Assembly (NCBI RefSeq): GCF_003058325.1
Contig: NZ_CP028843.1
Location: 1,603,501-1,667,500 of the forward strand
Direction of reading: 5' to 3'
Length of the DNA: 64,000 bases
DNA from: Methylobacterium currus
GTDB lineage: Bacteria; Pseudomonadota; Alphaproteobacteria; Rhizobiales; Beijerinckiaceae
Shown: in pieces, positions 37,956-46,836 of the stretch
Layout of the letters: every line of letters begins with the position of its first letter
Position numbering within the stretch: the stretch's first letter is position 1
Program-made: the position numbers and the translations under genes
The notes under the pieces: model-generated
Seen by the model: the letters and a program-made list of their open reading frames with translations, nothing else
Told to the model about the DNA's origin: nothing
The model's database searches: none

Positions 37956-39331
37956 TCCTGCCGCCGGCGACCCGTGCGCGCCTCGACGCCCTGCGCCGCG
38001 GCGACCTGGCCGGAGCCCGGGAGCTGCGGCTCCCCGGCGGGCCGGAGGGGCGCCTCTCCGAGGTGCCGCCCGAGATCCTTGGCCTCGCCGACACGCTCGA
38101 GTTCCTCGATCTCGGCCAGAACGACCTGACCGCCCTGCCCGCCGATTTCGGCCGCCTGCGCCGGCTCAAGGTGCTGTTCTGCTCCGGCAACCGCTTCGAC
38201 CGGCTGCCGCCGGTCCTCGGCGATTGCGCCGCTTTGAGCCAGGTGGGGTTTCGCGGATCCGGCATCGCCGAGGTGCCGGCCGAATCCTTGGCCCCGGCCC
38301 TGCGCTGGCTCACCCTCACCGACAACCGCATCGCCTCCCTGCCCGAGGCGCTGGGCGCCCGGCCCCTGCTGCAGAAGCTGATGCTGGCGGGCAACCGCCT
38401 GCGGGCCCTGCCGGAGAGCCTGGGCCAAGCGCAGAACCTCGAGCTCCTGCGCATCGCCTCCAACGGGTTCGAGGCGCTGCCCGCCTGCCTGACCGCCCTG
38501 CCGCGCCTCGCCTGGCTGTCCTGGGCCGGCAACCCGTTCGAGGACCGGGCCGCGTCGTCCCCGGCCGCGGCGGCGCCCGCGGTCTTCTGGCGCGACCTCG
38601 CGCTCGGCCCGCTCCTCGGCGAGGGTGCCTCCGGGCGGGTGATGCGGGCGGCGTGGCGGCCGGCCGGCCGGGAACAAGGGCAAGATCAAGCGAGCCCAGG
38701 CGAGGGACGGCCCGTCGCCCTCAAGCTGTTCAAGGGCGCGATGACCAGCGACGGCCTGCCCGAGCGCGAGATGGCGGCCTGCCTCGCGGCGGGCGCGCAT
38801 CCGCACCTCACCGGCGGCCTCGGCCGCCTCGCCGACCATCCGGACGGCACGCACGGGTTGCTGATGACCCTGCTGCCGGAGGGCTGGCGGGTCCTCGCCG
38901 GTCCGCCGAGCCTGGAGAGCTGCAGCCGCGACGTCTACGATCCGGGCCTGCGCCTGACGCAAGCGGCCGCCCTGCGGCTCGCCCGCGGGGTGGCGTCGGG
39001 CGCCGCCCACCTGCACGCGCGCGGCTTCGGCCATGGCGACCTCTACGCCCACAACGTCCTGTGGGACGGGAGCCGCGGCGAGGCGGTGCTGAGCGATTTC
39101 GGCGCGGCCTCCGCCCTGCCGCCGGGCCGCGAGGGCGCGTTCCTGGAACGGCTCGACGTGCGGGCCTTCGGGCTCCTCCTCGGGGAGCTGCGGGTGCTCG
39201 CCTCCCTCGCCCATCCGGCCCTCGACGCCCTGGCGGCGGCCTGCACCGGGCCCGATCCGGCGGCGCGGCCCGGCATGGCCGAGGTGCTGGACGTCCTCGA
39301 CGCCATCATCGCGGAAACGGGGCCGGCCTGA
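37952..39331 (+). CDS. Leucine-rich-repeat protein kinase fusion
   Basis: The 459-residue protein joins about seven leucine-rich repeats (residues 25-195, pattern LxxLDLGQNDLTALP) to a eukaryotic-type kinase domain (213-459). Kinase motifs are intact: glycine loop GEGASGRV (223-230), Lys258 in VALK, catalytic HGD at 361-363 (HRD with Arg replaced by Gly), Asn368, and DFG at 382-384. No signal peptide or membrane segment is present, so it is cytoplasmic. The LRRs presumably recruit a partner or sense a signal. Its only translation signal is coupling to the upstream leader ORF. The convergent gene is manganese catalase. Confidence 0.9.
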   Translation: MILPPATRARLDALRRGDLAGARELRLPGGPEGRLSEVPPEILGLADTLEFLDLGQNDLTALPADFGRLRRLKVLFCSGNRFDRLPPVLGDCAALSQVGFRGSGIAEVPAESLAPALRWLTLTDNRIASLPEALGARPLLQKLMLAGNRLRALPESLGQAQNLELLRIASNGFEALPACLTALPRLAWLSWAGNPFEDRAASSPAAAAPAVFWRDLALGPLLGEGASGRVMRAAWRPAGREQGQDQASPGEGRPVALKLFKGAMTSDGLPEREMAACLAAGAHPHLTGGLGRLADHPDGTHGLLMTLLPEGWRVLAGPPSLESCSRDVYDPGLRLTQAAALRLARGVASGAAHLHARGFGHGDLYAHNVLWDGSRGEAVLSDFGAASALPPGREGAFLERLDVRAFGLLLGELRVLASLAHPALDALAAACTGPDPAARPGMAEVLDVLDAIIAETGPA

Positions 39332-39349
39332 CCGGCCCCGAACCCGTCC

Positions 39350-40264
39350 TCAGCGGCTCTTCTTGTAGAGCTTGCTCGCGATCTCGAAGATCTCTTCCGG
39401 CTTGTAGTTCGGCGCGAAGGCGCCGTAATTGCCGTCCAGCTCCGGGATCTTGCCGCCCTCGGGCGCGCCGTCGACCACTTCGAGGTTGCCCGGCGGGTCG
39501 CCCGGCAGCGCCACCTCGTCGTTCGACCACACGCCGGCCGATTCCGGGTAATCCGGCGAGTTGAAGCGGTAGAGCCGCCGGTGGCTGCCCTCCTGCAGGT
39601 ATTTCTGGCACTCGGGGATGCGGTCGAGATTGATGTTCGGGGTCGGCAGCATCTGCTCGATCGCCACGCCCGTGAGCTTCTTCAGCGCCAGCGCGTAGGC
39701 GTGGGCGTGCACCGAGCCGCGCACCAGGAGATAGCCGCAGACCTCGCGCCCCGTCGGGTCCTTCAGGGTCTCGTAGACGCGCAGCTTGTGGATGCGTGCG
39801 CCGCATTCGAGGTGGAAGTTGTGCAGGAGGTCGATGATGATGTTCCCGGTCGTGGTGACCATGTCCATGTTCCACGACGCGGCGTTCGAGTTCATCGGCA
39901 TCGCGCCGCCGCCGTTGCTCAGGAAGCTGCCGGCGAGGCGGATGTCCTGCATGTCGTGGAACGGCGCCTTCGACACGTCGACGTCCGGCGTCGGATCGCC
40001 GGGGCCGTTATTGAGCATCGCCACGCCGGTCGAGACCAGCTCGACATGGCCGAGCTCCTCCATGAAGATGCTCGAGACCAGGCTGTAGAACGGCCGCAGC
40101 TTCGACTTGTCGCGAAAATTGAAGCTCTGGAACATGTAGTTGCCGAGCGTCGACATCTCGCCGTACTTGCCGCCGAGCAGCTCCTGCAGGGCGGCGGCGG
40201 CATTCGGGTCGGGCCTCTTGGGCTGCGGCAGCTCGGCCTGCAGGCGGTCGATCCTCATGAACAT
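39350..40264 (-). CDS. Manganese catalase
   Basis: The 304-residue di-manganese catalase has ligand residues E36 (YGEMSTL), E70 and H73 (MEELGHVE), and later Glu/His in HLECGARIH and VHAHAYAL. It disproportionates hydrogen peroxide without haem. A GAGAGG ribosome binding site precedes ATG 40264; ATG 40258 is also possible. It is monocistronic. The family is common in Hyphomicrobiales and linked to stress or stationary phase. Confidence 0.95.
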   Translation of the reverse strand: MFMRIDRLQAELPQPKRPDPNAAAALQELLGGKYGEMSTLGNYMFQSFNFRDKSKLRPFYSLVSSIFMEELGHVELVSTGVAMLNNGPGDPTPDVDVSKAPFHDMQDIRLAGSFLSNGGGAMPMNSNAASWNMDMVTTTGNIIIDLLHNFHLECGARIHKLRVYETLKDPTGREVCGYLLVRGSVHAHAYALALKKLTGVAIEQMLPTPNINLDRIPECQKYLQEGSHRRLYRFNSPDYPESAGVWSNDEVALPGDPPGNLEVVDGAPEGGKIPELDGNYGAFAPNYKPEEIFEIASKLYKKSR

Positions 40265-40503
40265 GGCACGGCACCTCTCGCTCGGGATAGTCCCCTGGAG
40301 TATCGATTTGATGCCTGCCGGGTTCCGCCGATCCGCACCGGGAGGGCGCATCGGTCGCAGGGGACGCCGCCCGGAGTGGCGCATCCGCGCCTCAGGAGTC
40401 CGGCGCGTGTGGGCAGCGTTGCGATGGGTCTTGACCGCGGCGCCCCGGCGGGCGCCCCTGGGCAATCGTCGCCCGAATCCCGGACGCCCAGAAACCGCAC
40501 CCT

Positions 40504-40989
40504 ATGGCCACCCCGATCGATACCGGCACCATCCTGAGCCTGCTGCGCCGCGCGACCGAGACGGTGCGCGCCTCCACCGCCCGCGCCGCCGCCGCCGAGG
40601 CCCGGGCCGACCGGCTCAGCCGCGAGGTCGGCGCCCTGCTCGGCCGGGTCGAGGAGGCGTTGCAGGCCGCCGCGGAGGAGGCGCAAGAGGCCCGGCAGGA
40701 GGCGCAAGAGGCCCGGCAGGAGGCGGCCGAGGCCCACAAGGCCGCCGCTGAGGCGCAGGGTCAGGCCGGCGCGGCCGAGGCCCGATTGTCCGCCGAGCGG
40801 GCCCGGCTGCGGCGGCTGGAGGAGCGCCTGGCCGAGGTGATGGCCGACACCCGCGCTGCCCGCGAGGCCGCTGCGGCGGCCGAGGCCGCCCGCGAGGCGG
40901 CGGAGCTGCGCCTCAGCCGCATCCGCGCGGCGCTCATCGACGAGGCGGCGGTGGTGCCCGAGGCGGAACGGCCGGCGGCCCTGCACTGA
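40504..40989 (+). CDS. Coiled-coil protein of unknown function
   Basis: The 161-residue product is almost entirely predicted coiled coil, Ala/Glu/Arg-rich, and contains a duplicated heptad-like 21-bp unit (EAQEARQ repeated). There is no signal peptide or membrane segment. Function is unknown; it could act as a structural or scaffolding protein. Downstream lie two intergenic repeats. Confidence 0.6.
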   Translation: MATPIDTGTILSLLRRATETVRASTARAAAAEARADRLSREVGALLGRVEEALQAAAEEAQEARQEAQEARQEAAEAHKAAAEAQGQAGAAEARLSAERARLRRLEERLAEVMADTRAAREAAAAAEAAREAAELRLSRIRAALIDEAAVVPEAERPAALH

Positions 40990-40999
40990 CGGCACTGAC

Positions 41000-41084
41000 T
41001 ACCGCAGCGCCTTCGGACGGACTCGTTCGAAGGCGCTGGCTCGGCCCGAACGGGCGCCGGCGCTGATACGACAGCGCGATGGTA
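41000..41084 (+). repeat. Palindromic intergenic repeat, family A, copy 3 (short)
   Basis: 85 bp with the same ends as copies 1 and 2 (TACCGCAGCG, CGCGATGGTA) and the first hairpin GCGCCTTCGGA/TTCGAAGGCGC. The second hairpin (GCATCGA/TCGATGC) is absent, so this copy has lost about 33 bp. Confidence 0.85.
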
Positions 41085-41110
41085 TGACGCGGGCCGGGGC
41101 CGGCGTCGTC

Positions 41111-41214
41111 CAGGCGGACTTGCGTTGGCAAGCCAACGCGTCGTCCGCCTGAATTCTCGTTCTGTCGCAGATTGGCCTCGCAGAGCCGGCAACCGCCGCC
41201 GCGAGATCCGCTTG
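41111..41214 (-). repeat. Palindromic intergenic repeat, family B, copy 2
   Basis: 104 bp in the opposite orientation to copy 1 (4503-4607), with hairpin GCGTTGGCAAGCCAACGC and ends CAGGCGGACT and AGATCCGCTT. It lies 26 bp from the family A copy, between convergent genes. Confidence 0.8.
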
Positions 41215-41227
41215 GTCCCGACGCCCC

Positions 41228-42688
41228 TCACCCCGCCTTCGACAACGGATCCGCGATACTCTCCAGCGACTTCCCCTCCGCATCGATCCCCAGCTTCCAC
41301 TCCGTCACCGCGGCGAGGACCAGGAGCAGGGCCGCCCCCGCATAGCCCCCGGCCAGCGCCCAGTGCTGGCCGGATTCGATCAGGTGGGTGAAGAGCCACG
41401 GCGCCATCACGCCGCCGGCGCCGGTGCCGAGCGCGTAGAACACCGCGATGGCGAGCGCCCGGGTCTCGAGCGGGAAGATCTCGCTCGCCGTGAGGTAGGC
41501 CGAGCTCGCGGCCGCCGAGGCGACGAAGAAGATCGCGATCCAGGCGAAGGTCTGGGTCCAGGCGGTGAACAGGTCGAGGCCGAACACGATCGCGGTCGCC
41601 GTGAGCAGCAGGCCGCTCAAGCCGAAGGTGCCGGCGATCATCCGGCGCCGGCCGATCGTGTCGAAGAAGTGGCCGAGCAGCACGGGACCCAAAAAGTTGC
41701 CGACGGCGAGCGGCACCAGGAACACGCCGGCCCGGTTCTCCGGCACGCCGTAGAACTTCGCCAGGACCAGCCCGTAGGTGAAGAACACCGCGTTGAACAG
41801 GAAGGCCTGGGCGATCATCAGCACCAGAGCCAGGACGCTGCGGCCGCGGTGCTTGTGCACCATCGCGTCGAAGATCTCGCCGAAGCCGAAGCTCTTCTTG
41901 GGGTGCACCTCCAGGATGCCGTCGGCCTTCGGGAGCGTCTGGCCGGTCTCGGCCTCGACCGTGCGCTCGATCTCCGCCACCGTGCGCTCGGCCTCCTCCT
42001 CGCGGCCGTGGGTGACGAGCCAGCGCGGGCTCTCGGGTACGTAGCGGCGCAGGAAGAGGATGCCGAGGCCGAGCACGCCGCCGATGCCGAAGCCGAGGCG
42101 CCAGCCGAAATCCGGGTCGAGCAGGTTGGGATCGAGGAGCAGCAGCGAGGCGCCTGCGCCGGCCGCGGCGCCGAGCCAGAAGCTGCCGTTGACGATGAGG
42201 TCGACCCGGCCGCGATACTTGGCGGGGATCAGCTCGTCGATCGCCGAGTTGATCGCCGCGTACTCGCCGCCGATGCCGAGCCCGGTGACGAGGCGGAACA
42301 GCGCGAAGCTCCAGAAATCCCAGGCGAGCGCGCTGGCGATGACGCCCCCGACATAGATCATCAGCGTGGCGTAGAAGACGAGACGGCGCCCGAACCGGTC
42401 GGTGAGCCAGCCGAAGATCAGGGCGCCGACGACGGCGCCGACGACGTAGAACGAGGCCGCCCCGCCGATCTGCTGGATCGTGAGGCCGAGCGCCCGCTTG
42501 TCCTGCAGCACCGGGCCGATCGCCCCGACGATGGTGACCTCGAGCCCGTCGAGCACCCAGGTGATGCCGAGGGCGACGACGAGCAGCAGGTGGAAGCGGC
42601 TCCAGGGCAGCCGGTCCATCCGGGCCGGCACGTCGCTGCGCACCACGCCCGTTCCGGCTTTCCGCGCCGTTCCCGCTGCTGCTGCCAC
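41228..42688 (-). CDS. MFS transporter (metabolite:proton symporter type)
   Basis: The 486-residue MFS transporter has about twelve helices, the loop 2-3 motif GWLTDRFGRRLVFY, and first-helix sequence WVLDGLEVTIVGAIGPVL typical of the aromatic-acid/nicotinate-like (NiaP, MhpT) branch. A long cytoplasmic loop lies near the middle. The substrate cannot be named. It is divergent from fetA across 105 bp. Confidence 0.85.
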   Translation of the reverse strand: MAAAAGTARKAGTGVVRSDVPARMDRLPWSRFHLLLVVALGITWVLDGLEVTIVGAIGPVLQDKRALGLTIQQIGGAASFYVVGAVVGALIFGWLTDRFGRRLVFYATLMIYVGGVIASALAWDFWSFALFRLVTGLGIGGEYAAINSAIDELIPAKYRGRVDLIVNGSFWLGAAAGAGASLLLLDPNLLDPDFGWRLGFGIGGVLGLGILFLRRYVPESPRWLVTHGREEEAERTVAEIERTVEAETGQTLPKADGILEVHPKKSFGFGEIFDAMVHKHRGRSVLALVLMIAQAFLFNAVFFTYGLVLAKFYGVPENRAGVFLVPLAVGNFLGPVLLGHFFDTIGRRRMIAGTFGLSGLLLTATAIVFGLDLFTAWTQTFAWIAIFFVASAAASSAYLTASEIFPLETRALAIAVFYALGTGAGGVMAPWLFTHLIESGQHWALAGGYAGAALLLVLAAVTEWKLGIDAEGKSLESIADPLSKAG

Positions 42689-42793
42689 GTTTCACGCTCC
42701 CGATTCGTCCGTGGCTCACTCAAACCGCAGCGGAGCCGTTGCGTTCCTCGCCCTCCTCCCGCACACCGACGGGAATCCGCCGCCGCGCCGCCC

Positions 42794-43384
42794 ATGCTCC
42801 GCATCGAGTCCCTCCGCCGCGACCGTTTCGGGCCCTTCGACCTCGTGCTGGCCGCAGGCGAGGCCTGCGCGGTCACCGGCCCGTCGGGGGCGGGCAAGAG
42901 CGTGCTGCTGCGCATGATCGCCGATCTCGACCCGTCCGAGGGCCGGGTCAGCCTCGACGGGATCGACCGGGAGGCGATGCCGGCGCCGCTCTGGCGCCGA
43001 CAGGTGACCTACCTCGCCGCTGAAGCAGGATGGTGGGCCGAGGGCGTGGCCGAGCATTTTTCCGCCGACGCGCCCGCCCGCCTCGCCCCGGAGCGGGCGG
43101 CCCTGCTCCTGCCGCCGGAGGTGTTTGGCTGGCCGGTGGCGCGGCTCTCCACCGGCGAGCGCCAGCGCCTCGCCTTGCTGCGGGCGCTCGCCGGCGGGCC
43201 GCGCGTGCTGCTCCTCGACGAGCCGACCGCCTCCCTCGATCCCGAGAGCGTGCGGGGCGCCGAGGCGGTGATCGAGGCGCGCCGCGCCGCCGGGCTCATC
43301 GTCGTCCTCGTCTCCCACGATCCCGCCCAGGTGGCGCGCCTGACCACCCGCCGGCTCGCCGTGGCGGGCGGACGCCCCGCATGA
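42794..43384 (+). CDS. fetA: FetA-like ABC transporter ATP-binding protein
   Basis: The 196-residue ABC ATPase has Walker A GPSGAGKSVLL, signature LSTGERQRLALLRAL, Walker B VLLLDEPTASLD and the switch His in VSHD. With the downstream UPF0014 permease, 10 bp away, it forms the FetAB (YbbLM) pair, linked in E. coli to iron export and peroxide resistance. The frame is open far upstream, but the domain begins at ATG 42794. Confidence 0.9.
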   Translation: MLRIESLRRDRFGPFDLVLAAGEACAVTGPSGAGKSVLLRMIADLDPSEGRVSLDGIDREAMPAPLWRRQVTYLAAEAGWWAEGVAEHFSADAPARLAPERAALLLPPEVFGWPVARLSTGERQRLALLRALAGGPRVLLLDEPTASLDPESVRGAEAVIEARRAAGLIVVLVSHDPAQVARLTTRRLAVAGGRPA

Positions 43385-43394
43385 TCAAACCTGA

Positions 43395-44195
43395 ATGATC
43401 CCGCCGCCCAGCCCCCTGATCCCTGGCCCTCTCGATCTCGCCCTCGGGGCCGGCTTCGTCCTCGTCAATGCCGCCTTGTCGGCGGCCCTGGGCTTGGGGC
43501 TCGCCCGCACGATCCTGGTGGCGGCCTGCCGGCTGGTGGCGCAGCTCACCCTGGTCGGGCTGGCGTTGCGCACGGTGTTCGGCCTCGGGGCACCGGGGCC
43601 GGTGGTCGGGGTGGTCGCCGTGATGGCGCTCGCCGCCGCCTACGAGATCGGCGCCCGGCAGGAGCGGCCCTTGCGGGGCCCGTGGCGCTATGCGCTCGGC
43701 GGCGCGGTGGGCGCGGGGGCGACGGTGGTCGCCGTCATGGTCGGCCTCGCGGCCTTGCGCCCGCATCCGTGGTGGGATCCGCACGCGCTGATCCCGCTCG
43801 CCGGCATCGTGCTGGGTTCGGTGATGAGCGGGATCGCGATCGGGCTCAACGGCTTCACCGGGGCGGTGCGGCGCGAGCGGGGGGGACTCGAGGCGCGCCT
43901 GGCTTTGGGCGCCACGCGGGACGAGGCGCTGGCGCCGCTCACCCGCAGCGCGATCCGGGCCGGGCTGATCCCGGTGCTCAACCAGATGGCGGCGGCGGGG
44001 CTGATCACCCTGCCGGGGATGATGACCGGCCAGATCCTCGCCGGGCAGGACCCGCAGGGGGCGGCCGCGTCACAGATCCTGATCCTGTTCCTGCTGGCGG
44101 GAGCGAGCGGCCTCGGGGTGACGGGGGCGGTCCTCGCCGCGTCGCGCCGGCTCACCGATGCGCGCCATCGCCTGCGGCTCGACCGGCTGGCGTGA
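43395..44195 (+). CDS. fetB: FetB-like (UPF0014) permease
   Basis: The 266-residue protein has about seven membrane helices and belongs to the UPF0014/YbbM family (RLVAQLTLVGLALRTVF, ALGATRDEALAPLTRSAIRA, LPGMMTGQILAGQDP). It pairs with FetA. In E. coli FetAB promotes iron efflux; the direction here is inferred from that. Confidence 0.9.
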   Translation: MIPPPSPLIPGPLDLALGAGFVLVNAALSAALGLGLARTILVAACRLVAQLTLVGLALRTVFGLGAPGPVVGVVAVMALAAAYEIGARQERPLRGPWRYALGGAVGAGATVVAVMVGLAALRPHPWWDPHALIPLAGIVLGSVMSGIAIGLNGFTGAVRRERGGLEARLALGATRDEALAPLTRSAIRAGLIPVLNQMAAAGLITLPGMMTGQILAGQDPQGAAASQILILFLLAGASGLGVTGAVLAASRRLTDARHRLRLDRLA

Positions 44196-44235
44196 GGGCC
44201 GGGCGGTCGTGTTCCAGGCCCGCGGCGGGGCGGTA

Positions 44236-44952
44236 TCAGCCCGGGCTGCGGCCGGTCTCGGCGGCGGCGACGCGGCAGATGTTGCGGGCGGGGCCGAGCT
44301 CGGCGAGCGGGGTCTGCTGGGTGTTGCGTGCGACCCGGACCGGGTGCGAGGTCCAGCGGGCGCTGCCGGCCGAGCCGGACTGGAGCTGGGCGAGCTGGGT
44401 CGCGGCGGTCGGGGCCCGGCGCGGCGTCGCGCCCTCGCGGTCGTACCAGGGGCGCTTCTCGTAGAAGGCGTTGCCGCCGGCCAAAGCCACGTAATGCATG
44501 TTGCGGTAGGAGAAGGTGTAGCCGGCGGTGTGGAAGAACATCGCGCCGCCGACCTTCTCGTGGCGCTCGCCGGCGAGGATCGCGTCGGCGATCCGCTCGG
44601 CCTTGTCGCGTTCCTTGTCGCGCATCGGCTTGTGCAGGACGCCGGCGGCGAACTGGCGCTTCTGGCCGACGACGCCGCAGATCGAGTTCGGGTAGGCCGG
44701 GGCTTCCAGCCGGTTCATCACCACGGTGCCGACCGCGAGCAGGCCCTCCTCGCTCGAGCGGTTGGACTCGAAGTACATGGCGCGGGCGAGGCAGTCCCGG
44801 TCGGCGCTGGTGACGGCGGCGAGCTGCTTGCGGTCCGGAAGGCTTCCCGTCGTGTCGACCCCGGCCGGCATCAGGCTGCAGGCGCCGAGATGCGGCGCCG
44901 TGGCGAGAACCGCCAGCGCGGCGGTGATGGGGAAAGTCCGGTTCCGCGTCAT
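44236..44952 (-). CDS. SleB/CwlJ-type cell-wall hydrolase lipoprotein
   Basis: From ATG 44952 the protein has a lipoprotein signal (LAVLATAPHLGAC) and a hydrolase_2 (SleB) domain with the catalytic-region Glu in RAMYFESNRSSEEG, VVMNRLEAPAYPNSICGVV and GGAMFFHTAGYTF. In Gram-negative bacteria such proteins trim peptidoglycan. Upstream residues to 45060 look non-coding. It converges on fetB. Confidence 0.9.
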   Translation of the reverse strand: MTRNRTFPITAALAVLATAPHLGACSLMPAGVDTTGSLPDRKQLAAVTSADRDCLARAMYFESNRSSEEGLLAVGTVVMNRLEAPAYPNSICGVVGQKRQFAAGVLHKPMRDKERDKAERIADAILAGERHEKVGGAMFFHTAGYTFSYRNMHYVALAGGNAFYEKRPWYDREGATPRRAPTAATQLAQLQSGSAGSARWTSHPVRVARNTQQTPLAELGPARNICRVAAAETGRSPG

Positions 44953-45174
44953 GCAGGCCCCTCTCGTGCATTGCCGGGCACGGCCGGTATGGCCGCGCTC
45001 GCGGTCAAGCTCGGGGCGGAATGTGGCGAAGGCGGGGCACGGATACGGTTCGTAAACCAATCATCCAGCGTGGCAGTCAGATACAAGCGACGTGATGCAA
45101 ACGGGAAACACCGCCGGCTCACGGTCGCAACGCTGCGCCACGGACCCCGGAACGGCGGCGCGATCACGGCCCGA

Positions 45175-45498
45175 TCATGGCCAGTCGAGGGCAGCGCGGC
45201 CGTGGCGAGACGACGAGGCGGGCGCGGAATCGCCCCGGCTCCCGCAGTCCCGTGCGGGTCTCGCGGGCCTTGCCCGGCCGCCCGGATCTACCGACGACAG
45301 GGGCACGAAGTCGAGACCGGCCGGCGACACCTCGCGCCGCAATCCCATGTCGCGTAGCAACCTGTCGTCGAGATCGGACAACCTCGCGTGATCGCGGCGC
45401 TGACGCAGGTGTCGCGCCAGGCGGCCCTCGCCGGGCGGGCCGCCCCCGGGGGCGCCTGGGCGGCCGAGAGCGAGGAGGCGGCGAATCAGCGGCAGCAT
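45175..45498 (-). CDS. DUF1127-family small protein with extended tail
   Basis: From ATG 45498 the product has 107 residues and contains the YjiS/DUF1127 core RHLRQRRDHARLSDLDDRLL then DMGLRREV. The N-terminal segment and the long Gly/Pro/Arg tail after it are unusual, since typical members end soon after the core. DUF1127 proteins in this group include RNA-linked regulators of metabolism. It is divergent from an ArsR-type gene, with two large palindromes between. Confidence 0.6.
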   Translation of the reverse strand: MLPLIRRLLALGRPGAPGGGPPGEGRLARHLRQRRDHARLSDLDDRLLRDMGLRREVSPAGLDFVPLSSVDPGGRARPARPARDCGSRGDSAPASSSRHGRAALDWP

Positions 45499-45552
45499 GG
45501 CGGACGGTTCCGGTGGGGACGGAACGATCCTCGCCCGCCGGCCGGGCCCCGT

Positions 45553-45572
45553 GCTTCGGCCGCGGCCGAAGC
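45553..45572. promoter_or_regulatory. 20-bp perfect palindrome, site 1
   Basis: GCTTCGGCCGCGGCCGAAGC, a perfect 20-bp dyad in the 179-bp gap between the DUF1127 and ArsR-type genes. An identical site starts 32 bp further on, about three helical turns. Candidate operator of the adjacent regulator. Confidence 0.55.
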
Positions 45573-45584
45573 GGCCGACACCAT

Positions 45585-45604
45585 GCTTCGGCCGCGGCCG
45601 AAGC
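45585..45604. promoter_or_regulatory. 20-bp perfect palindrome, site 2
   Basis: Identical to site 1. The two dyads could also pair in RNA to form stable hairpins, so a transcript-level role is possible. Confidence 0.55.
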
Positions 45605-45677
45605 GTCCGGTCCCGCCGTGCTCTACAAGGGAGAGCCGGGAGGAGCCCGCCCAAGGAGTCGACCCAAGGAGGCCATT

Positions 45678-46415
45678 ATGGTGACCGTCGCCGCCTTTGC
45701 CCGCATCGCCGCCCTGGTGGGCGATCCGGCCCGTGCCGGCATGCTGACGGTGCTGATGGACGGCCGCGCCCTCACCGCGGCGGAACTCGCCCGCGCTGCC
45801 GGCGTCACGCCGCAGACCGCGAGCGGCCACCTCGCGCAGCTCGCGGAGGCCGGCCTCCTGACGGTCGCGCGCCAGGGCCGCCACCGCTACCACCGCCTCG
45901 CCTCCCCGGCGGTGGCGCGGATGCTGGAGGGCGTGATGGTGGTGGCGGCCGGCACGACGGCCCCTGCCCGGCCGCCCTCGGTGCGCCCCGTCGGCCCCCG
46001 GGACGCCGCCCTGCGCGAGGCCCGGACCTGCTACGATCACCTCGCCGGCCGCCTCGCCGTCGCGATGGCGGAATCCCTCGTGGCGCGCGGCGCGGTCGAG
46101 CTCGGCGAGGATGGCGGCGCCCTCACGCCGGCGGGCGAGACTTTCCTGCGCGGGATCGGGGTCGATCTCGCCGCGGCGTCCCAGACACGTCACCCTCGCC
46201 GGCGGGTGTTCTGCCGCCCCTGCCTCGACTGGAGCGAGCGCCGGCCCCACATCGCCGGCGCCCTCGGGGCGGCCCTGCTGACGACCTGTCTCGACCGGGG
46301 CTGGCTGCGCCGGAGCGAGGGCAGCCGGGCTGTCGCGGTGACGCCCGGCGGCCGCCTCGCCCTGCGGCAGGCCTTCGGCTACGGGCAGGGTTGCGCCTGC
46401 GACGACGCGGCGTGA
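45678..46415 (+). CDS. ArsR-type winged-helix regulator with C-terminal Cys-rich domain
   Basis: The 245-residue protein starts after AAGGAGG. An ArsR helix-turn-helix (LTAAELARAAGVTPQTASGHL) is followed by a long C-terminal domain with VFCRPCLDWSERRPHIAGAL and a final GYGQGCACDD. The Cys pairs and length match the group of ArsR regulators that precede ABC or efflux genes in this order of bacteria. Probable autoregulation through the palindromes upstream. Ligand unknown. Confidence 0.85.
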   Translation: MVTVAAFARIAALVGDPARAGMLTVLMDGRALTAAELARAAGVTPQTASGHLAQLAEAGLLTVARQGRHRYHRLASPAVARMLEGVMVVAAGTTAPARPPSVRPVGPRDAALREARTCYDHLAGRLAVAMAESLVARGAVELGEDGGALTPAGETFLRGIGVDLAAASQTRHPRRRVFCRPCLDWSERRPHIAGALGAALLTTCLDRGWLRRSEGSRAVAVTPGGRLALRQAFGYGQGCACDDAA

Positions 46416-46418
46416 CCG

Positions 46419-46769
46419 TCACGCCGCCGGCAGGGCCTCGCCCGCCGCCGCAGGGGAGTCCCGCGGCACCGAGGGATCGCCCCGCGGCGCCGAGGGATCG
46501 CCCCGCGGCGCCAAGGGACCGTCGAGGGGAACGTTGCCGCGGCCGGTGCGGCGGCGCTCCGTCGCCTCCTGCATGAGGATGTGCGCGTATTCCGTCAGGG
46601 TCTCGCCGAGATCGGCCAGGGTGTCGGCGGTGGTCTCCTGGACGTTGGTGGCGTGGCAGGCCACGTCCACCAGGCCCTCCATCAGGCCGACGATCTCGGT
46701 CAGCGCCCGGACCAGGGGCGGCAGGATGTCGGCCATCTCGTCGATCGTCGGCGGGGTGCGGTGGGTCAT
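46419..46769 (-). CDS. Small helical protein downstream of luxI
   Basis: From ATG 46769 behind GAGAGATC the 116-residue product has two long helices (residues 10-65) and a low-complexity C-terminus with three PRGDPS-like units encoded by about 20-bp repeats. I recognise no family. It lies 67 bp after the luxI stop in the same direction, so it is probably co-transcribed with it. Confidence 0.5.
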   Translation of the reverse strand: MTHRTPPTIDEMADILPPLVRALTEIVGLMEGLVDVACHATNVQETTADTLADLGETLTEYAHILMQEATERRRTGRGNVPLDGPLAPRGDPSAPRGDPSVPRDSPAAAGEALPAA

Positions 46770-46836
46770 GATCTCTCTCGCTGTCTCTTGTGCTGTCTCT
46801 CGCGCGATGTCGCGCGCTGTTCCGGGGGCGGCCATG

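Noticed and set aside
44158..45357. 399-codon forward frame over sleB
   Set aside because: Runs antisense through the well-supported SleB-type gene; no domain.
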